Positions 45,455-54,851 of a stretch of DNA of 64,000 bases are shown here, piece after piece. The DNA is from Candidatus Obscuribacter sp. (GTDB lineage Bacteria > Cyanobacteriota > Vampirovibrionia > Obscuribacterales > Obscuribacteraceae): NCBI GenBank assembly GCA_016718315.1, contig JADKDV010000003.1, forward strand, positions 744,001 through 808,000, read 5' to 3'. The first letter of the stretch is position 1; every line of letters starts with the position of its first letter. Below the pieces are notes generated by a model, which was given only the letters and a program-made list of their open reading frames with translations, was not told the origin of the DNA and made no database searches. A program made the position numbers and the translations under genes.

Positions 45455-47305
45455 TTATTTTGTCAGCCAGGCTGTTTCATCAAGAGCCAGTAGCGATAAC
45501 GACTCCAGCGGAGTATTGCGGTTACCGGCAATGGCCCGTCTGACTTCGGGGCTTTCGTCTTTGACCAGTTGCTTGAGCAGGGCTGGGGGGCACTTAGGGT
45601 TGCTTGCAACTCTTGCTCTGACTAAGGCTTCAGGGTCTTTAAGTAGTGTCTGTAAAAGACTCTCTGGTGCTGCTGTATTGGCGGCACAGGCTGCTCTAAC
45701 ATACTGCGAGCTATCTTTGGACAAGTCAGTTAGTGTGGTCGCACTGGTGGATGGATGGGTTGCTACTTGCGTACGCAGTGATGGGTCGGGGTCTTTAGCC
45801 AGAGCATCGAGTACCTGCGGATCTGTTTTAGCACGGCTGGCTAGCGCAAATTTGACTTCTTCAGCAGCGGTTAGCTTAGAGAGAGCGTCGCTTGGCAGAT
45901 CACCTCTTTGTAAAAGAGCGCTGCGCACTGAGTTGCAATCGCTGGCAGCCAGCTTGAGCAAGGTTTCGGAGGCGATACTGGGATTATGCGCTAGTGCAGT
46001 TTGCACTGTAAGTGAGTCGTCCTGACTGAGTTCGGTCAAAGTCGCCTTAGGTACTTTTGGATTGAGAGCCAGTGCCTCTCTAACAAGTGCGTCTTTGTCG
46101 GCAGCCAGTTTGATAAATACTGACTTGTCGATGGGGGCATCGCTGTTTTTGGCCAGTGCTGATCTGACGCGGGCATCTTTGTCGCTAGCCAGTATCATGG
46201 CGGTTGCTTGAGGCAAATTGCCGTTGGCTGCGAGGTTCATCCGCACCAGCGGACTGATATCAGATGCTAGTGCATTGCAATCGGCAGCGTCCAGTTTTTT
46301 GCTCATGGCCACAATTTGACAAACAGCAATGGTCTTGTCGTGGGCTAGCTGGCTCAGTAAATCCTTACTTGTGGATGGATTGAGAGCAACGGCTGAGCGC
46401 ACTGTTGCTGATCCATCTTTGGCTAGCAAAGCCAGTACTGCTGCTGTGGCGCTGGGATTGCTGGCCGTTAGCGCGCGCACTGTTTCATTTTTGTCTTGGG
46501 CTAGATTAGCGAGAGTGGCAGCATCACAAGCTGGATTGAGGGCAGCTGCTGAGCGTAGGACTGAGGCTGGACAGCTAGGATTATTAGCAACAGATTCTTT
46601 TACTGTCGGATGGATATCGCGCGCCAGCTCTACCAAAATTGCTTGAGGGCAAAGCGGGTTGGCTGCCAGCATCGATTTGACGCCAAGGTCGCCGTCATTT
46701 GCCAGGATGCCAAAGGCAGCTGGACTGAGTCTTGCAGTTTTAGCTAAAAAAGTGCGCACCAGACGATCGCCGATTTTGCAGAGCTGGACGGTGACTGCCT
46801 CTGGTGTATTGGGATTGCGCGCTAGAGAGAGCAGCAAGTACTCGGTGTAATATGGTCCCTGAGCTAGTTTTGTCAAAACTGCCTTAGGTGTGTTGGGGTT
46901 GGCCGCCAGTGTCTCGCGTGTGCGCGGCGGTGCATCCACAATCAGTTTTAGCAGGGTGGCTTCGTTGGGCAAACTGGTATTGCGCAATAGTGCTTCAATC
47001 ACCATATAGTCTGTACTTTGGGCCAGGACTTCTTTGATTTGCTCACTCAAAGCTGGATTGGTGGCAAGGGCGCGGCGGACAAAGCAGCTTTTGTCAGTGG
47101 CTAAAGTCGTCAAAATATCTGCTGGAGTTTTGGGGTTGGCTGCCACAGCAACTTTAATTGCTTCCATGGGATAGCTATCCAGTTCCAGTCTCTGTCTCAC
47201 CTTTTGCGATGCCAGTTGCTCCGGCGCTTCATCTTGCGCGCTGGCTGCGGATACGGCTAAGGCGAGAGTGAGTAAAAGAGCATTGAACTTGGTCATTTTT
47301 GGCAT
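45455..47305 (-). CDS. exported LRV (variant leucine-rich repeat) protein
   Basis: 616 aa with a signal peptide (1-23, ends ASA). Nearly the whole mature part is about 22-24 copies of a 24-residue unit with NP near its start and LAxDxxxxVR near its end (for example ANNPSCPASVLR; LAQDKNETVRALTA; LAKDGSATVRSAVA). This is the LRV repeat first described in Azotobacter, a binding scaffold. No metal-cluster Cys set is evident. Starts 6 nt downstream of the stop of the PATAN gene, so likely co-transcribed with it. Confidence 0.75.
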   Translation of the reverse strand: MPKMTKFNALLLTLALAVSAASAQDEAPEQLASQKVRQRLELDSYPMEAIKVAVAANPKTPADILTTLATDKSCFVRRALATNPALSEQIKEVLAQSTDYMVIEALLRNTSLPNEATLLKLIVDAPPRTRETLAANPNTPKAVLTKLAQGPYYTEYLLLSLARNPNTPEAVTVQLCKIGDRLVRTFLAKTARLSPAAFGILANDGDLGVKSMLAANPLCPQAILVELARDIHPTVKESVANNPSCPASVLRSAAALNPACDAATLANLAQDKNETVRALTASNPSATAAVLALLAKDGSATVRSAVALNPSTSKDLLSQLAHDKTIAVCQIVAMSKKLDAADCNALASDISPLVRMNLAANGNLPQATAMILASDKDARVRSALAKNSDAPIDKSVFIKLAADKDALVREALALNPKVPKATLTELSQDDSLTVQTALAHNPSIASETLLKLAASDCNSVRSALLQRGDLPSDALSKLTAAEEVKFALASRAKTDPQVLDALAKDPDPSLRTQVATHPSTSATTLTDLSKDSSQYVRAACAANTAAPESLLQTLLKDPEALVRARVASNPKCPPALLKQLVKDESPEVRRAIAGNRNTPLESLSLLALDETAWLTK

Positions 47306-47310
47306 CCTGA

Positions 47311-49173
47311 TCAGGCGTTATGTACTTCTTTGATGATGGCGAGTAAGACTTTGCGATCAAGCTCCTGAGTGGCATACTCGATGTATTTGACCTGCCAGTC
47401 CTCTAAATCCTGTAGCACCACAGATAGTGATGTGCCGGCGGTGCGAGCTGCGGCCATATCCACCCCGACATCGCCCTGACGCGACAGGATAAAGACCCGA
47501 GCGCGACCAGAATATCCCAGTGTGTCTCTCAAGCTGAGACGCAAAAATGCCTCTGAGCGCTCGACGCCAATAGTCTCGGTAATACGTTTGACCAACTCTT
47601 GAAACTTGCTCAGTGGTCCAAACAAATCAACTTGTGGCACATTGACTAAGTCATAGGCCAAAAGTCTATCAATAGCAGCTGATGCATCAGCTGTCGTTAC
47701 ATCTTGTAGATTGCGTATCACCAGGGAGAGTGTGTGCAAGCCATCGAGCGCATTCCAGAGCTTGCGCATCATGTCGCGTTCTTTTTGATTGAGTTTGTGT
47801 TTCTCTTTTGGATCTTTCAGTTCTTCGTTGTCGAGATGACCTTGAGTATCGCTCACTTTTTCCAGGACGCTTTCTGGTCCTTTCGGTAGCTTCTTCCAGG
47901 TGACTTCGGTATTATCGGCGGCCAGAGCGGCATCTAGTAATAGTTTGTCCAGGGCTTTGCCGACTTTGCAATTGTCTTTAGCCAGATCTGCTGGAGGTGT
48001 GCGCTGGATAAAGACAAAGATGCCCTGTTTCCATACTGAGGCAAATTCAATCACGGCTGGATTGCCGAGTAGTTTGCCCAATTTAGCGTGAGTGATTTTG
48101 CCGTTTTCAAATAGTGCTCTAAACTGCATGTCGCGGTATTCAACTGAGAGCACACCGGTCTCTCTGTTAGTGGCCAGGTTTTGCAGCAAATTGGATGGAT
48201 CGGTTGAGCCAAGGTGTCCAACTAGTGACTGCACTTTGTCTTCTTCACCGCCAGCTGAGCCAAGATTAAACTTCTCAGATTCTTCTGTCTGACCGTAAAA
48301 CGCCTGATCCTGCAAAGCAATTTCTAGTTGTCTGGCGTTAATCAAACCTTTTTTGACTGCCAAAACTCCGATAGATAGTCTTTGCTTGGCCGGCATATTA
48401 TTTTGCTCAGTGAGCAAATCGTCCATTTGGGCTCGTGTTATTAGTCCGCCAGCAATTAGATATTCGCGCAGAGTAAAAGCAGTTTTTGCCTTAAAACAAT
48501 TGACCAAAAACGGAATCTTATTGAAAATCGGGAAGATGTTTTTCTCGTTTTCCAGTTCTTTTAGGCGTTCGACAAATTCTTGATCACTGACACGTCCGGT
48601 TGCTACCGCTCTATTGCTGAGAGTGGCTACTGGAGTGTAATTATCTATACAGGCCAAAAGCAGATTGCGCCTGTGGTGCGTCTCCATATTGAGCTTGAGA
48701 GTCATTGCCTGCGCTGTCAGCACGGGCACACTACTCATCAGTACCTGGTGTGAGAGATCTGTCGCTTCATCAACAAATGTAGAATCGCGACCAATAGCGG
48801 TCTGGATAAATTTAGTCAGTGACGGTGAGTAATCAAATAGCTCAGCGTGATTGTCAAAGACATGAAAAGACATCATGCCGGTAAGTGACTCTCTTATGAT
48901 GGCAGTGGCTTTTTCGGACTTAAGAAAAATAAGTGCTCCGGCCAGCTCCAGTAAACCCTTAGCCAACCTGCCGGCTTCAATCAATACTTCTGCCGGGAAC
49001 AAATAACCACACAAAGTCGAATCCACAATAATGGCATCATAGAGACGCTTAGTTTTTGCTAAGGCTGCCATCTCGTTTAGGAGTTCTGGACCATATTTCA
49101 AAACGATAATATTTTGCTGACTTTTAGTCTGCTCGTTTCGATCTGGCTTTTGTTCGGAAGGTGTGACCGCCAT
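47311..49173 (-). CDS. DUF4388/PATAN-domain regulatory protein
   Basis: 620 aa from ATG 49173 with AAGAG just upstream; a TTG at 49203 would add ten residues. Central module at about 325-395 (LLQNLATNRETGVLSVEYRDMQFRALFENGKIT as a PATAN-like pattern, not the longest quote). Near 240-300 two helical blocks (LREYLIAGGLITRAQMDDLL; SIGVLAVKKGLINARQLEIA) resemble the MshEN/T2SS-E N-terminal type that binds c-di-GMP in some proteins. The N-terminal 120 residues look like a degenerate receiver domain. PATAN proteins act in gliding and pili regulation; here this is inference. Confidence 0.65.
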   Translation of the reverse strand: MAVTPSEQKPDRNEQTKSQQNIIVLKYGPELLNEMAALAKTKRLYDAIIVDSTLCGYLFPAEVLIEAGRLAKGLLELAGALIFLKSEKATAIIRESLTGMMSFHVFDNHAELFDYSPSLTKFIQTAIGRDSTFVDEATDLSHQVLMSSVPVLTAQAMTLKLNMETHHRRNLLLACIDNYTPVATLSNRAVATGRVSDQEFVERLKELENEKNIFPIFNKIPFLVNCFKAKTAFTLREYLIAGGLITRAQMDDLLTEQNNMPAKQRLSIGVLAVKKGLINARQLEIALQDQAFYGQTEESEKFNLGSAGGEEDKVQSLVGHLGSTDPSNLLQNLATNRETGVLSVEYRDMQFRALFENGKITHAKLGKLLGNPAVIEFASVWKQGIFVFIQRTPPADLAKDNCKVGKALDKLLLDAALAADNTEVTWKKLPKGPESVLEKVSDTQGHLDNEELKDPKEKHKLNQKERDMMRKLWNALDGLHTLSLVIRNLQDVTTADASAAIDRLLAYDLVNVPQVDLFGPLSKFQELVKRITETIGVERSEAFLRLSLRDTLGYSGRARVFILSRQGDVGVDMAAARTAGTSLSVVLQDLEDWQVKYIEYATQELDRKVLLAIIKEVHNA

Positions 49174-49322
49174 TGGCTCTTGGAATATTGGGAAGATCAA
49201 CAAGTTTAACCAATACCTTAACAGATTTCTCTCTTTAAATCCCTCGTCTGGCAGGCTGCTATACTTCTTTAGAACTCTCTAGCAGAGTCCTAAAATACCG
49301 GCTGGGATGGCTCATTCTTTTG

Positions 49323-50633
49323 ATGAAAAACAAACAACTGGCTCTGGCACTAGCTCTTGCAATGTCCATGCAAAACGCAACATTGGCAGTTTTGGCCCAG
49401 GCTGACCAGATGCAATGGATCGAAGAAGGACATGAACCAGGGGTTAACTATTACCCTGGCGAACCTGCCGGACAAACAGCATCTAATCAGACCGCTTCTC
49501 AAGTGGCAAAGCCAGGGGCTCAGTCTGCTGATGCCAGACCTGCCAATAAGCCGGCTGTAAACAAGCAAAATACCAGTCCAAAGACTCAATCAGGTACTGC
49601 TGGCAACGCTACTGAGGCGGCAGCCACTAGCAGTGCCGGGACACCAGGCACAACTGGCACAGTGCTCAAAGGTGAAGTCAGTCTCTGTGTGCCAAAGGGC
49701 ACTGGCATGAAGCTCAAGCTAGCGACAGTGCCAAGCAATGGTATGCGACTGCTTGATAAAGACATGGATGGTAATTTTTTGCCAGCTCATGTGGGAGACG
49801 TTATATCTGCTCGTACCACCGAGGATATATATGTCGAGGATAATAAAGTAATCCCGATGGGCACGATTTTTAAGGGCAAAGTCTCGTGTGTGCGCCCACC
49901 CAGACGCGTGCAGCGCCCTGGCTGGCTGGAAATCTCCTTTGATCAACTTAATTTGCCTGACGGTCGCCGCTTTGCCTTTAACGCTCAGGCTGATAACTTC
50001 AAGCAATCAACCATCAAAAGTAAGGCGCGTGGCGTCGGTATGGTGGCTGCTAATGCCGCCGGTGGTGCTATCGTCGGTGCTCTTGTTGCTTATCAGTTGT
50101 TTGGCATGCGCGGTACAGCTGCTACCCATGGCTACAATATCGCTGGTGGTGCCGCCGGTGGTGCGCTACTGGCAGCCGGCCACGCCATCATGAAGAAAGG
50201 TCGCAGTGCCTATCTTGAGCCTGGAGATGATCTCAATCTCTCTATTGATACTGACCTGTTGATGCCTGCTCTTACTGAGCCCACTAAAAAAGTTGCATCC
50301 AATAACCTTGAAGGTTTGACTATCAAAGTCAATAAGTCTAAGACCGTACGAGATGGACTGGGTGGGAGCTTCTTACGTCTGGATGTAGATATCGTCAATA
50401 ACAGCAACCGTACACTTAGCTCAATAGATCTATTTGCTCGCGACAGTAATGGCAACAAATATTCTGTCTCGATGGGACCTGAAGATGACTATGGCTTTAA
50501 CTTTACTCTTGCACCTTACGAAGAAAAGTCCACTCGTCTTTACTTTAATAGCGAATATCCCAAGCTTGGTCACGAACTAATCTGGATCGACCGCAACTCT
50601 CGTAAAGTTTGCTTCAGGCAGAAACTCAATTAA
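49323..50633 (+). CDS. exported protein with conserved C-terminal domain, unknown
   Basis: 436 aa from ATG 49323 (a TTG one codon earlier gives the same frame). Signal peptide at 1-26. Ala/Thr/Pro-rich linker to about 115. Then a beta-rich module (GTIFKGKVSCVRPP, EISFDQLNLPDGRRF), a Gly-rich hydrophobic stretch (AANAAGGAIVGALVAYQL) that may be membrane-inserting, and a last domain resembling DUF4352-like folds (FLRLDVDIVNNSNRTLSS). Function unknown. Divergent from the PATAN gene; 117 nt lie between them. Confidence 0.5.
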   Translation: MKNKQLALALALAMSMQNATLAVLAQADQMQWIEEGHEPGVNYYPGEPAGQTASNQTASQVAKPGAQSADARPANKPAVNKQNTSPKTQSGTAGNATEAAATSSAGTPGTTGTVLKGEVSLCVPKGTGMKLKLATVPSNGMRLLDKDMDGNFLPAHVGDVISARTTEDIYVEDNKVIPMGTIFKGKVSCVRPPRRVQRPGWLEISFDQLNLPDGRRFAFNAQADNFKQSTIKSKARGVGMVAANAAGGAIVGALVAYQLFGMRGTAATHGYNIAGGAAGGALLAAGHAIMKKGRSAYLEPGDDLNLSIDTDLLMPALTEPTKKVASNNLEGLTIKVNKSKTVRDGLGGSFLRLDVDIVNNSNRTLSSIDLFARDSNGNKYSVSMGPEDDYGFNFTLAPYEEKSTRLYFNSEYPKLGHELIWIDRNSRKVCFRQKLN

Positions 50634-50860
50634 AAATCCAGCTCTGCACTACGTAGAAAGCCCATTGACTATGGGCCTCTGCTTATTAATAATTGTGTTA
50701 AAGCTTTCCCCTTACTAGTCAAAGTCTTTTAGTGCAGGTGTCCCGTTTGGAGCAAATTGCCTCCAACCTGAAGCAATTCTATTGGTCACTATTCTCTGGA
50801 TTTGGTACCTTTAGATCGCACCGGTCGTGCCCCAGTGATTTTCACTCCTTCTATATACAA

Positions 50861-51784
50861 ATGACCACAGTCTTCTCCCCACCAGTAGCTTTTGCCAATG
50901 TCACCGCGCCAAGTCGCGAAGTGTCATCGGTGGTGCTCATGGACGAGCAACTAATGGAAGAACTGGTCCGTTCCTCAGGAGTTGTCGACGGGCAGACTCT
51001 AGCGCAAGTGCAATTATCTGCCACTACATTTAATAAGACTGTCGCTGAGGTCTTATTTGAGAGTGGCTTTATAGCAAGCGCTGATCTCAAAGCGTTAATC
51101 AGTGCCCATAATTTTGTCAAAAAAGGTCTCTTGCACAAACCTTGGGCGCAAGCTGCTTTGCGCAAGAGTCTGACTGAGTTTTTGCCCTTTGAGTCAATGC
51201 TGGAGAGTATGGACCTGGGTCCTGACTCAGCTTTTACTGATAGTTTACTGACCGAGCTTACACTGGCTAGCAATCTCATTACTCCCCTGGAGTTTGATCG
51301 CGCTCGTAAGTATGCTCTTGCTTATGGACTGACGCTTGGTCAGAGTCTTGTGCGCTCCGGTTTTATCACCATGGAAGCTTACAAAATACTCTTAAACGGA
51401 CTTGCTCTGCACCATTCCGGTGTTACCACTGATATTCAATTGCGTCAAAATGTCACCCACGCTGGTTTGCGCAATCTGCAAGTGGCTCGCACACCTCTGC
51501 CTTATAGTCTGGTGGGTTATACATCTTACGCCGATAGTCCCGAGCTGCTTGGTGCTCTGGAGCTTTTGGTGGCAGCCCACTGTGTCAATGAGCTGTCATT
51601 GCTTGGTCTTATCGAGGTCTCTATCGAGCGCGATCAGACCTTTGCTGAGACATTTGAGAGACTTGCTATCTTGAGTCCTGTGGTGCTAAACACCGCACTC
51701 AAAATGCAATCACTGGTAGTGCGTGGCACTTGCACCAGTGAAATGGCCATACAAGTCTTGCAAGATACAGTCAAACAGCCATAG
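50861..51784 (+). CDS. MshEN-like helical repeat protein
   Basis: About 307 aa from ATG 50861; a GTG at 50732 or ATG 50939 are alternatives, and none has a convincing ribosome site. Three or four helical pairs of the form 'VAEVLFESGFIASADLKALI' and 'LGQSLVRSGFITMEAYKILL' resemble those of the PATAN gene above and the N-terminus of GspE. Similar units in both suggest a shared ligand or partner, inference only. No membrane part. Confidence 0.55.
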   Translation: MTTVFSPPVAFANVTAPSREVSSVVLMDEQLMEELVRSSGVVDGQTLAQVQLSATTFNKTVAEVLFESGFIASADLKALISAHNFVKKGLLHKPWAQAALRKSLTEFLPFESMLESMDLGPDSAFTDSLLTELTLASNLITPLEFDRARKYALAYGLTLGQSLVRSGFITMEAYKILLNGLALHHSGVTTDIQLRQNVTHAGLRNLQVARTPLPYSLVGYTSYADSPELLGALELLVAAHCVNELSLLGLIEVSIERDQTFAETFERLAILSPVVLNTALKMQSLVVRGTCTSEMAIQVLQDTVKQP

Positions 51785-51877
51785 TAAGTCAGACTTTAGC
51801 ACCGCGCTATCACTAGCTAGCATCGAATTAGTTTGCTGTACCAATGGCTCTGTCTGTAATGGCTTTGTCGGACAAGT

Positions 51878-51903
51878 AAAAAGCCACAACTGACGCTGTG
51901 GCT
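51878..51903 (-). terminator. terminator after the 78-aa gene, minus strand
   Basis: AGCCACA (51882-51888) and TGTGGCT (51897-51903), followed on the minus strand by a T run. It lies 92 nt past the stop at 51996. Confidence 0.7.
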
Positions 51904-51995
51904 CTTAAATTTGTTGGATATTGCAGACAGCTCAGACAACAGTATGCCTTTATCAGCACTGACTGTAGATGTTTGGCTGTTGCTTTGCCTTAAAA

Positions 51996-52232
51996 TCAGG
52001 CGGCCACTAACTCTACGTTGTAGCTCACTCTGACAAAGTCGTATTCGACTCTTATTGATACTGTGTTTTCGGTGGCAAACTCCAGGCGCACTCGGCCCAG
52101 GTTGCTGGCAGAATACTCGGACCAGTGCTCCGGTACGGAGACTATGACATTTTCTGGTCCCCATTCTTCGACGTAAGCTTTAAGGACCTGGCAAAGTTTT
52201 TCTTCGTCGGTGGGGTGAGTAAACATGCTCAT
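51996..52232 (-). CDS. small hypothetical protein
   Basis: 78 aa from ATG 52232 with GAGGAAG 8 nt upstream, a good ribosome site. No signal peptide. The N-terminal half is helical (EEKLCQVLKAYVEEWG), the C-terminal half beta-rich (RVRLEFATENTVSIRVEYDF). No family recognised. Terminator downstream supports expression. Confidence 0.6.
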   Translation of the reverse strand: MSMFTHPTDEEKLCQVLKAYVEEWGPENVIVSVPEHWSEYSASNLGRVRLEFATENTVSIRVEYDFVRVSYNVELVAA

Positions 52233-52375
52233 TATCTAGACTTCCTCGGCACAAGGGGTGTTTTGCATTGAGGTGAGTCTAGCTACCCGGAGGGTTGTCA
52301 ACAATTGGGGATTGTCCCACTGACATCGTATATTTCCCACGGCGCCAATGTGATTGGCCCCGGGGTCGGCTTAAC

Positions 52376-52406
52376 AAAAGCGCCCACCGGATAGGCGGGC
52401 GCTTTT
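52376..52406 (-). terminator. terminator of the matrixin-like protease gene
   Basis: AAAAGCGCCC and GGGCGCTTTT (10-bp stem) with an 11-nt loop; bidirectional. Just past the stop of the protease gene at 52429. Confidence 0.85.
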
Positions 52407-52428
52407 AGCTGAGTAAAATCGCCGCTGT

Positions 52429-53508
52429 TTAAGGGTTGGTATAGAGCATCTGAATTGATTTTGCGTCTCTAGGACCCAGCACTGGTGGCTTGTCCGAGAT
52501 ACGGATTGCAAAAAACATAATGTCGGCAGGGTTATTGGTATGACCGCCAAAGCCCAGGGCGTGGCCTATTTCATGGAGGCAGGTCTGTCTGAGGAAGTTT
52601 TCGGTTACAGGAAGCTCTTTCATCAGAGGTACGGTCAAAAGTTTGATCGTGCCGCTGTTGATACCTTTTGAGTTAAGCGTGACATGGGTTTCGCCAGCTT
52701 CGGCGGTGTTGGCTAACTGAGTGGCGTCGCCTGTCCAGCTGCAGACTATATCAGCGCCCTGAGCGGAGGGCACAAAAGTAAAGCCCACAAGACCATTGCT
52801 GGCATTAGCCCAATTGATAAAGCTCTCCTGCAAGACTGAGTCAAAAAATGGCTTATACCCCGGGGTGCCAGCTCCTGGGGTAATGTATACCTTTATAGGC
52901 ATACTTGAAGCGGGCCAGTGATAAAGCGCACCTTTGAGTTCTTTGATATAGCTGTCGCCTGTTACTGCCGCAGCGTCCACGCTGAGAGTGCCTTCGGCAA
53001 TTTCTTTTTTCATCCCGGCCACTATGGCCTTTACCTTATTAACGTCAGGATGAGTGGGGAAGCGATTGATAAATTGAGTATAGGTATCGAGCGACTTTTG
53101 TACCTTACCCTGTGATTGATAGAGCCCACCCAGGGTCATCCAGGCGGGACCAAGAGATGGCTTTAAGGCCACTGCCTTCTCTAGCTCCAGTTGTGCTTCG
53201 TCAGTACGTCCGAGCTTGGCCAGGCCAAACCCGTAGGTATTGTGTATCTCGGCGACATCTGGAGCAAAAGTGGCAGCTTGAGACAGTTTTGCTACTGCCT
53301 CCTGGTTTTGTCCGCTCTGCAATAAGGGAATCGACTCGTTCAGAAGCTTTATGCCATCTACCATTTGCTGTGTAGCTGGCTTGCCATCAATAGTGTAAGA
53401 CTGCTGCTGGGCGCATGCTGGCTGCAATAAAACTGGCTGAGCCAGCACTGCCGAGCAAAATGACAACGCCAAAAGGCCTCTTAAAGCTCTGCTGAGTGAT
53501 TTAGACAT
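52429..53508 (-). CDS. exported TPR protein with matrixin-like zinc metalloprotease domain
   Basis: 359 aa. Signal peptide (1-33, ending ACAQ). TPR helices fill about 48-170 (LLNESIPLLQSGQNQEAVAK; IHNTYGFGLAKLGRTDEAQL). Peptidase domain about 200-359 with zinc site HEIGHALGFGGH and a following DIMFF (Met-turn). This fits matrixin/M10-type astacin-like proteases. TPRs before a metzincin are unusual: they may hold the substrate or partner. No propeptide Cys switch is evident. Confidence 0.8.
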   Translation of the reverse strand: MSKSLSRALRGLLALSFCSAVLAQPVLLQPACAQQQSYTIDGKPATQQMVDGIKLLNESIPLLQSGQNQEAVAKLSQAATFAPDVAEIHNTYGFGLAKLGRTDEAQLELEKAVALKPSLGPAWMTLGGLYQSQGKVQKSLDTYTQFINRFPTHPDVNKVKAIVAGMKKEIAEGTLSVDAAAVTGDSYIKELKGALYHWPASSMPIKVYITPGAGTPGYKPFFDSVLQESFINWANASNGLVGFTFVPSAQGADIVCSWTGDATQLANTAEAGETHVTLNSKGINSGTIKLLTVPLMKELPVTENFLRQTCLHEIGHALGFGGHTNNPADIMFFAIRISDKPPVLGPRDAKSIQMLYTNP

Positions 53509-53526
53509 TTTTCCCTTTGCTGTTTG

Positions 53527-54774
53527 TTAGACGGTTACCTTGCTCTTTTCGTCCAGGCAGGCTATGCCAGGTAATGGCAGTCCTTCCAAAAATTCCAGAG
53601 ATGCTCCGCCGCCAGTGCCGACGTGTGTAAGTTTAGAATCTTCTACGCCTTTTTGCTTGAGAGCAGATACTGAGTCACCACCACCCACTATGGTCTTGGC
53701 TCCCTTGGCGGTGAGTTCGACCAGGGTGTCTATTAGCGCGTAAGTACCTTTTTCAAAGCCGGTTTTTTCAAATACACCAAGCGGTCCATTCCAGAGAATG
53801 GTCTTAGCATTTTTAAGTGACTCATTTATTTCTTTAATTGTTTCCGGACCAACATCCAGTCCCATCATATCGGCAGGGATTTTATCTACTGTAACTACTT
53901 CTGTTTTGACGCCTTCTTTAATTTCGGCAGCGACAACAACGTCTTTAGGTAATACCAGACGCACACCTTTTTCTTTGGCTTTTTTGACAAGCTCCAGGCA
54001 GTAATCGAGTTTGTCGTCTTCAACGAGCGACTTGCCGACATTCATGCCCTGTGCCTTGAGAAAGCTAAATGCCATGGCTCCGCCGATAATCAGTACGTCT
54101 ACTTTAGCCAGGAGGTTTTCCAGTACGCCAATTTTGCTGGAAACTTTAGCGCCACCAATGATGGTGGCAAAAGGATGGACGCAAGTGGCATCATCGAGAG
54201 CTTGTGAGAGCATTTCGATTTCTTTTGCTACCAAAAATCCTGCCAGAGCTGGCTTGATATGGTTGGTCACGCCTTCGGTGGAGGCATGGGCACGGTGGGC
54301 AGTGCCAAAGGCATCATTGACATAGATATCACCGAGCTTGCTCAGTTCTTTAGCAAAGTTAGCTTCGTTCTTTTCTTCTTCTTCGTGAAATCTGACGTTT
54401 TCGAGTAGCGTTACCTCGCCGTCATGCATCTTTTCGACTACTTCGGTAGCTTTTGGTCCGATGCAGTCCTCGGCAAAATGGACAACGTTGTGACCCATTT
54501 TGGCAAGCAAACCCTTGAGGTGCTCAGCAATGGGTCTCAGGCTGTATTTGGCTGATGGCTTGCCTTTTGGTCTGCCCAGGTGGGACACCAAAACGACTTT
54601 GGCTCCAGCTTTGGTGAGGAAATCAATGGTGGGAAGTGCTGCTCTGATGCGCGAATCGTCAGTAACAGAGCCGTCCTCTTCTTGTGGGACGTTGAAGTCG
54701 ACACGCACCAGCACACGCTTGCCGGCAAAGTTTTTAGCACCATGGTCGCTAATTGTTTGTTTGCTTGTAGCCAT
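53527..54774 (-). CDS. pgk: phosphoglycerate kinase
   Basis: 415 aa. Conserved: RVDFNVP, SHLGRPKG, FHEEEEKNEANF, the hinge GPLGVFE and GGGDSVSAL near the C-terminus. Converts 1,3-bisphosphoglycerate plus ADP to 3-phosphoglycerate plus ATP (glycolysis/gluconeogenesis). It follows gap with a terminator in between (54797-54843), so its level may be lower or partly read through. ATG 54774. Confidence 0.97.
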   Translation of the reverse strand: MATSKQTISDHGAKNFAGKRVLVRVDFNVPQEEDGSVTDDSRIRAALPTIDFLTKAGAKVVLVSHLGRPKGKPSAKYSLRPIAEHLKGLLAKMGHNVVHFAEDCIGPKATEVVEKMHDGEVTLLENVRFHEEEEKNEANFAKELSKLGDIYVNDAFGTAHRAHASTEGVTNHIKPALAGFLVAKEIEMLSQALDDATCVHPFATIIGGAKVSSKIGVLENLLAKVDVLIIGGAMAFSFLKAQGMNVGKSLVEDDKLDYCLELVKKAKEKGVRLVLPKDVVVAAEIKEGVKTEVVTVDKIPADMMGLDVGPETIKEINESLKNAKTILWNGPLGVFEKTGFEKGTYALIDTLVELTAKGAKTIVGGGDSVSALKQKGVEDSKLTHVGTGGGASLEFLEGLPLPGIACLDEKSKVTV

Positions 54775-54796
54775 TGATCAAAACCTCGTTTTGGAT

Positions 54797-54843
54797 AAAA
54801 AAAGCCCCCGGATGATTTTAGATAATCTATCCGAGGGCTTTTT
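54797..54843 (-). terminator. terminator between gap and pgk
   Basis: AAGCCC-C-CGGAT and ATCCG-A-GGGCTT stem with a 15-nt loop, flanked by A and T runs. It sits in the 77-nt gap between gap and pgk, so it may limit read-through into pgk. Confidence 0.85.
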
Positions 54844-54851
54844 GCAGTGAT

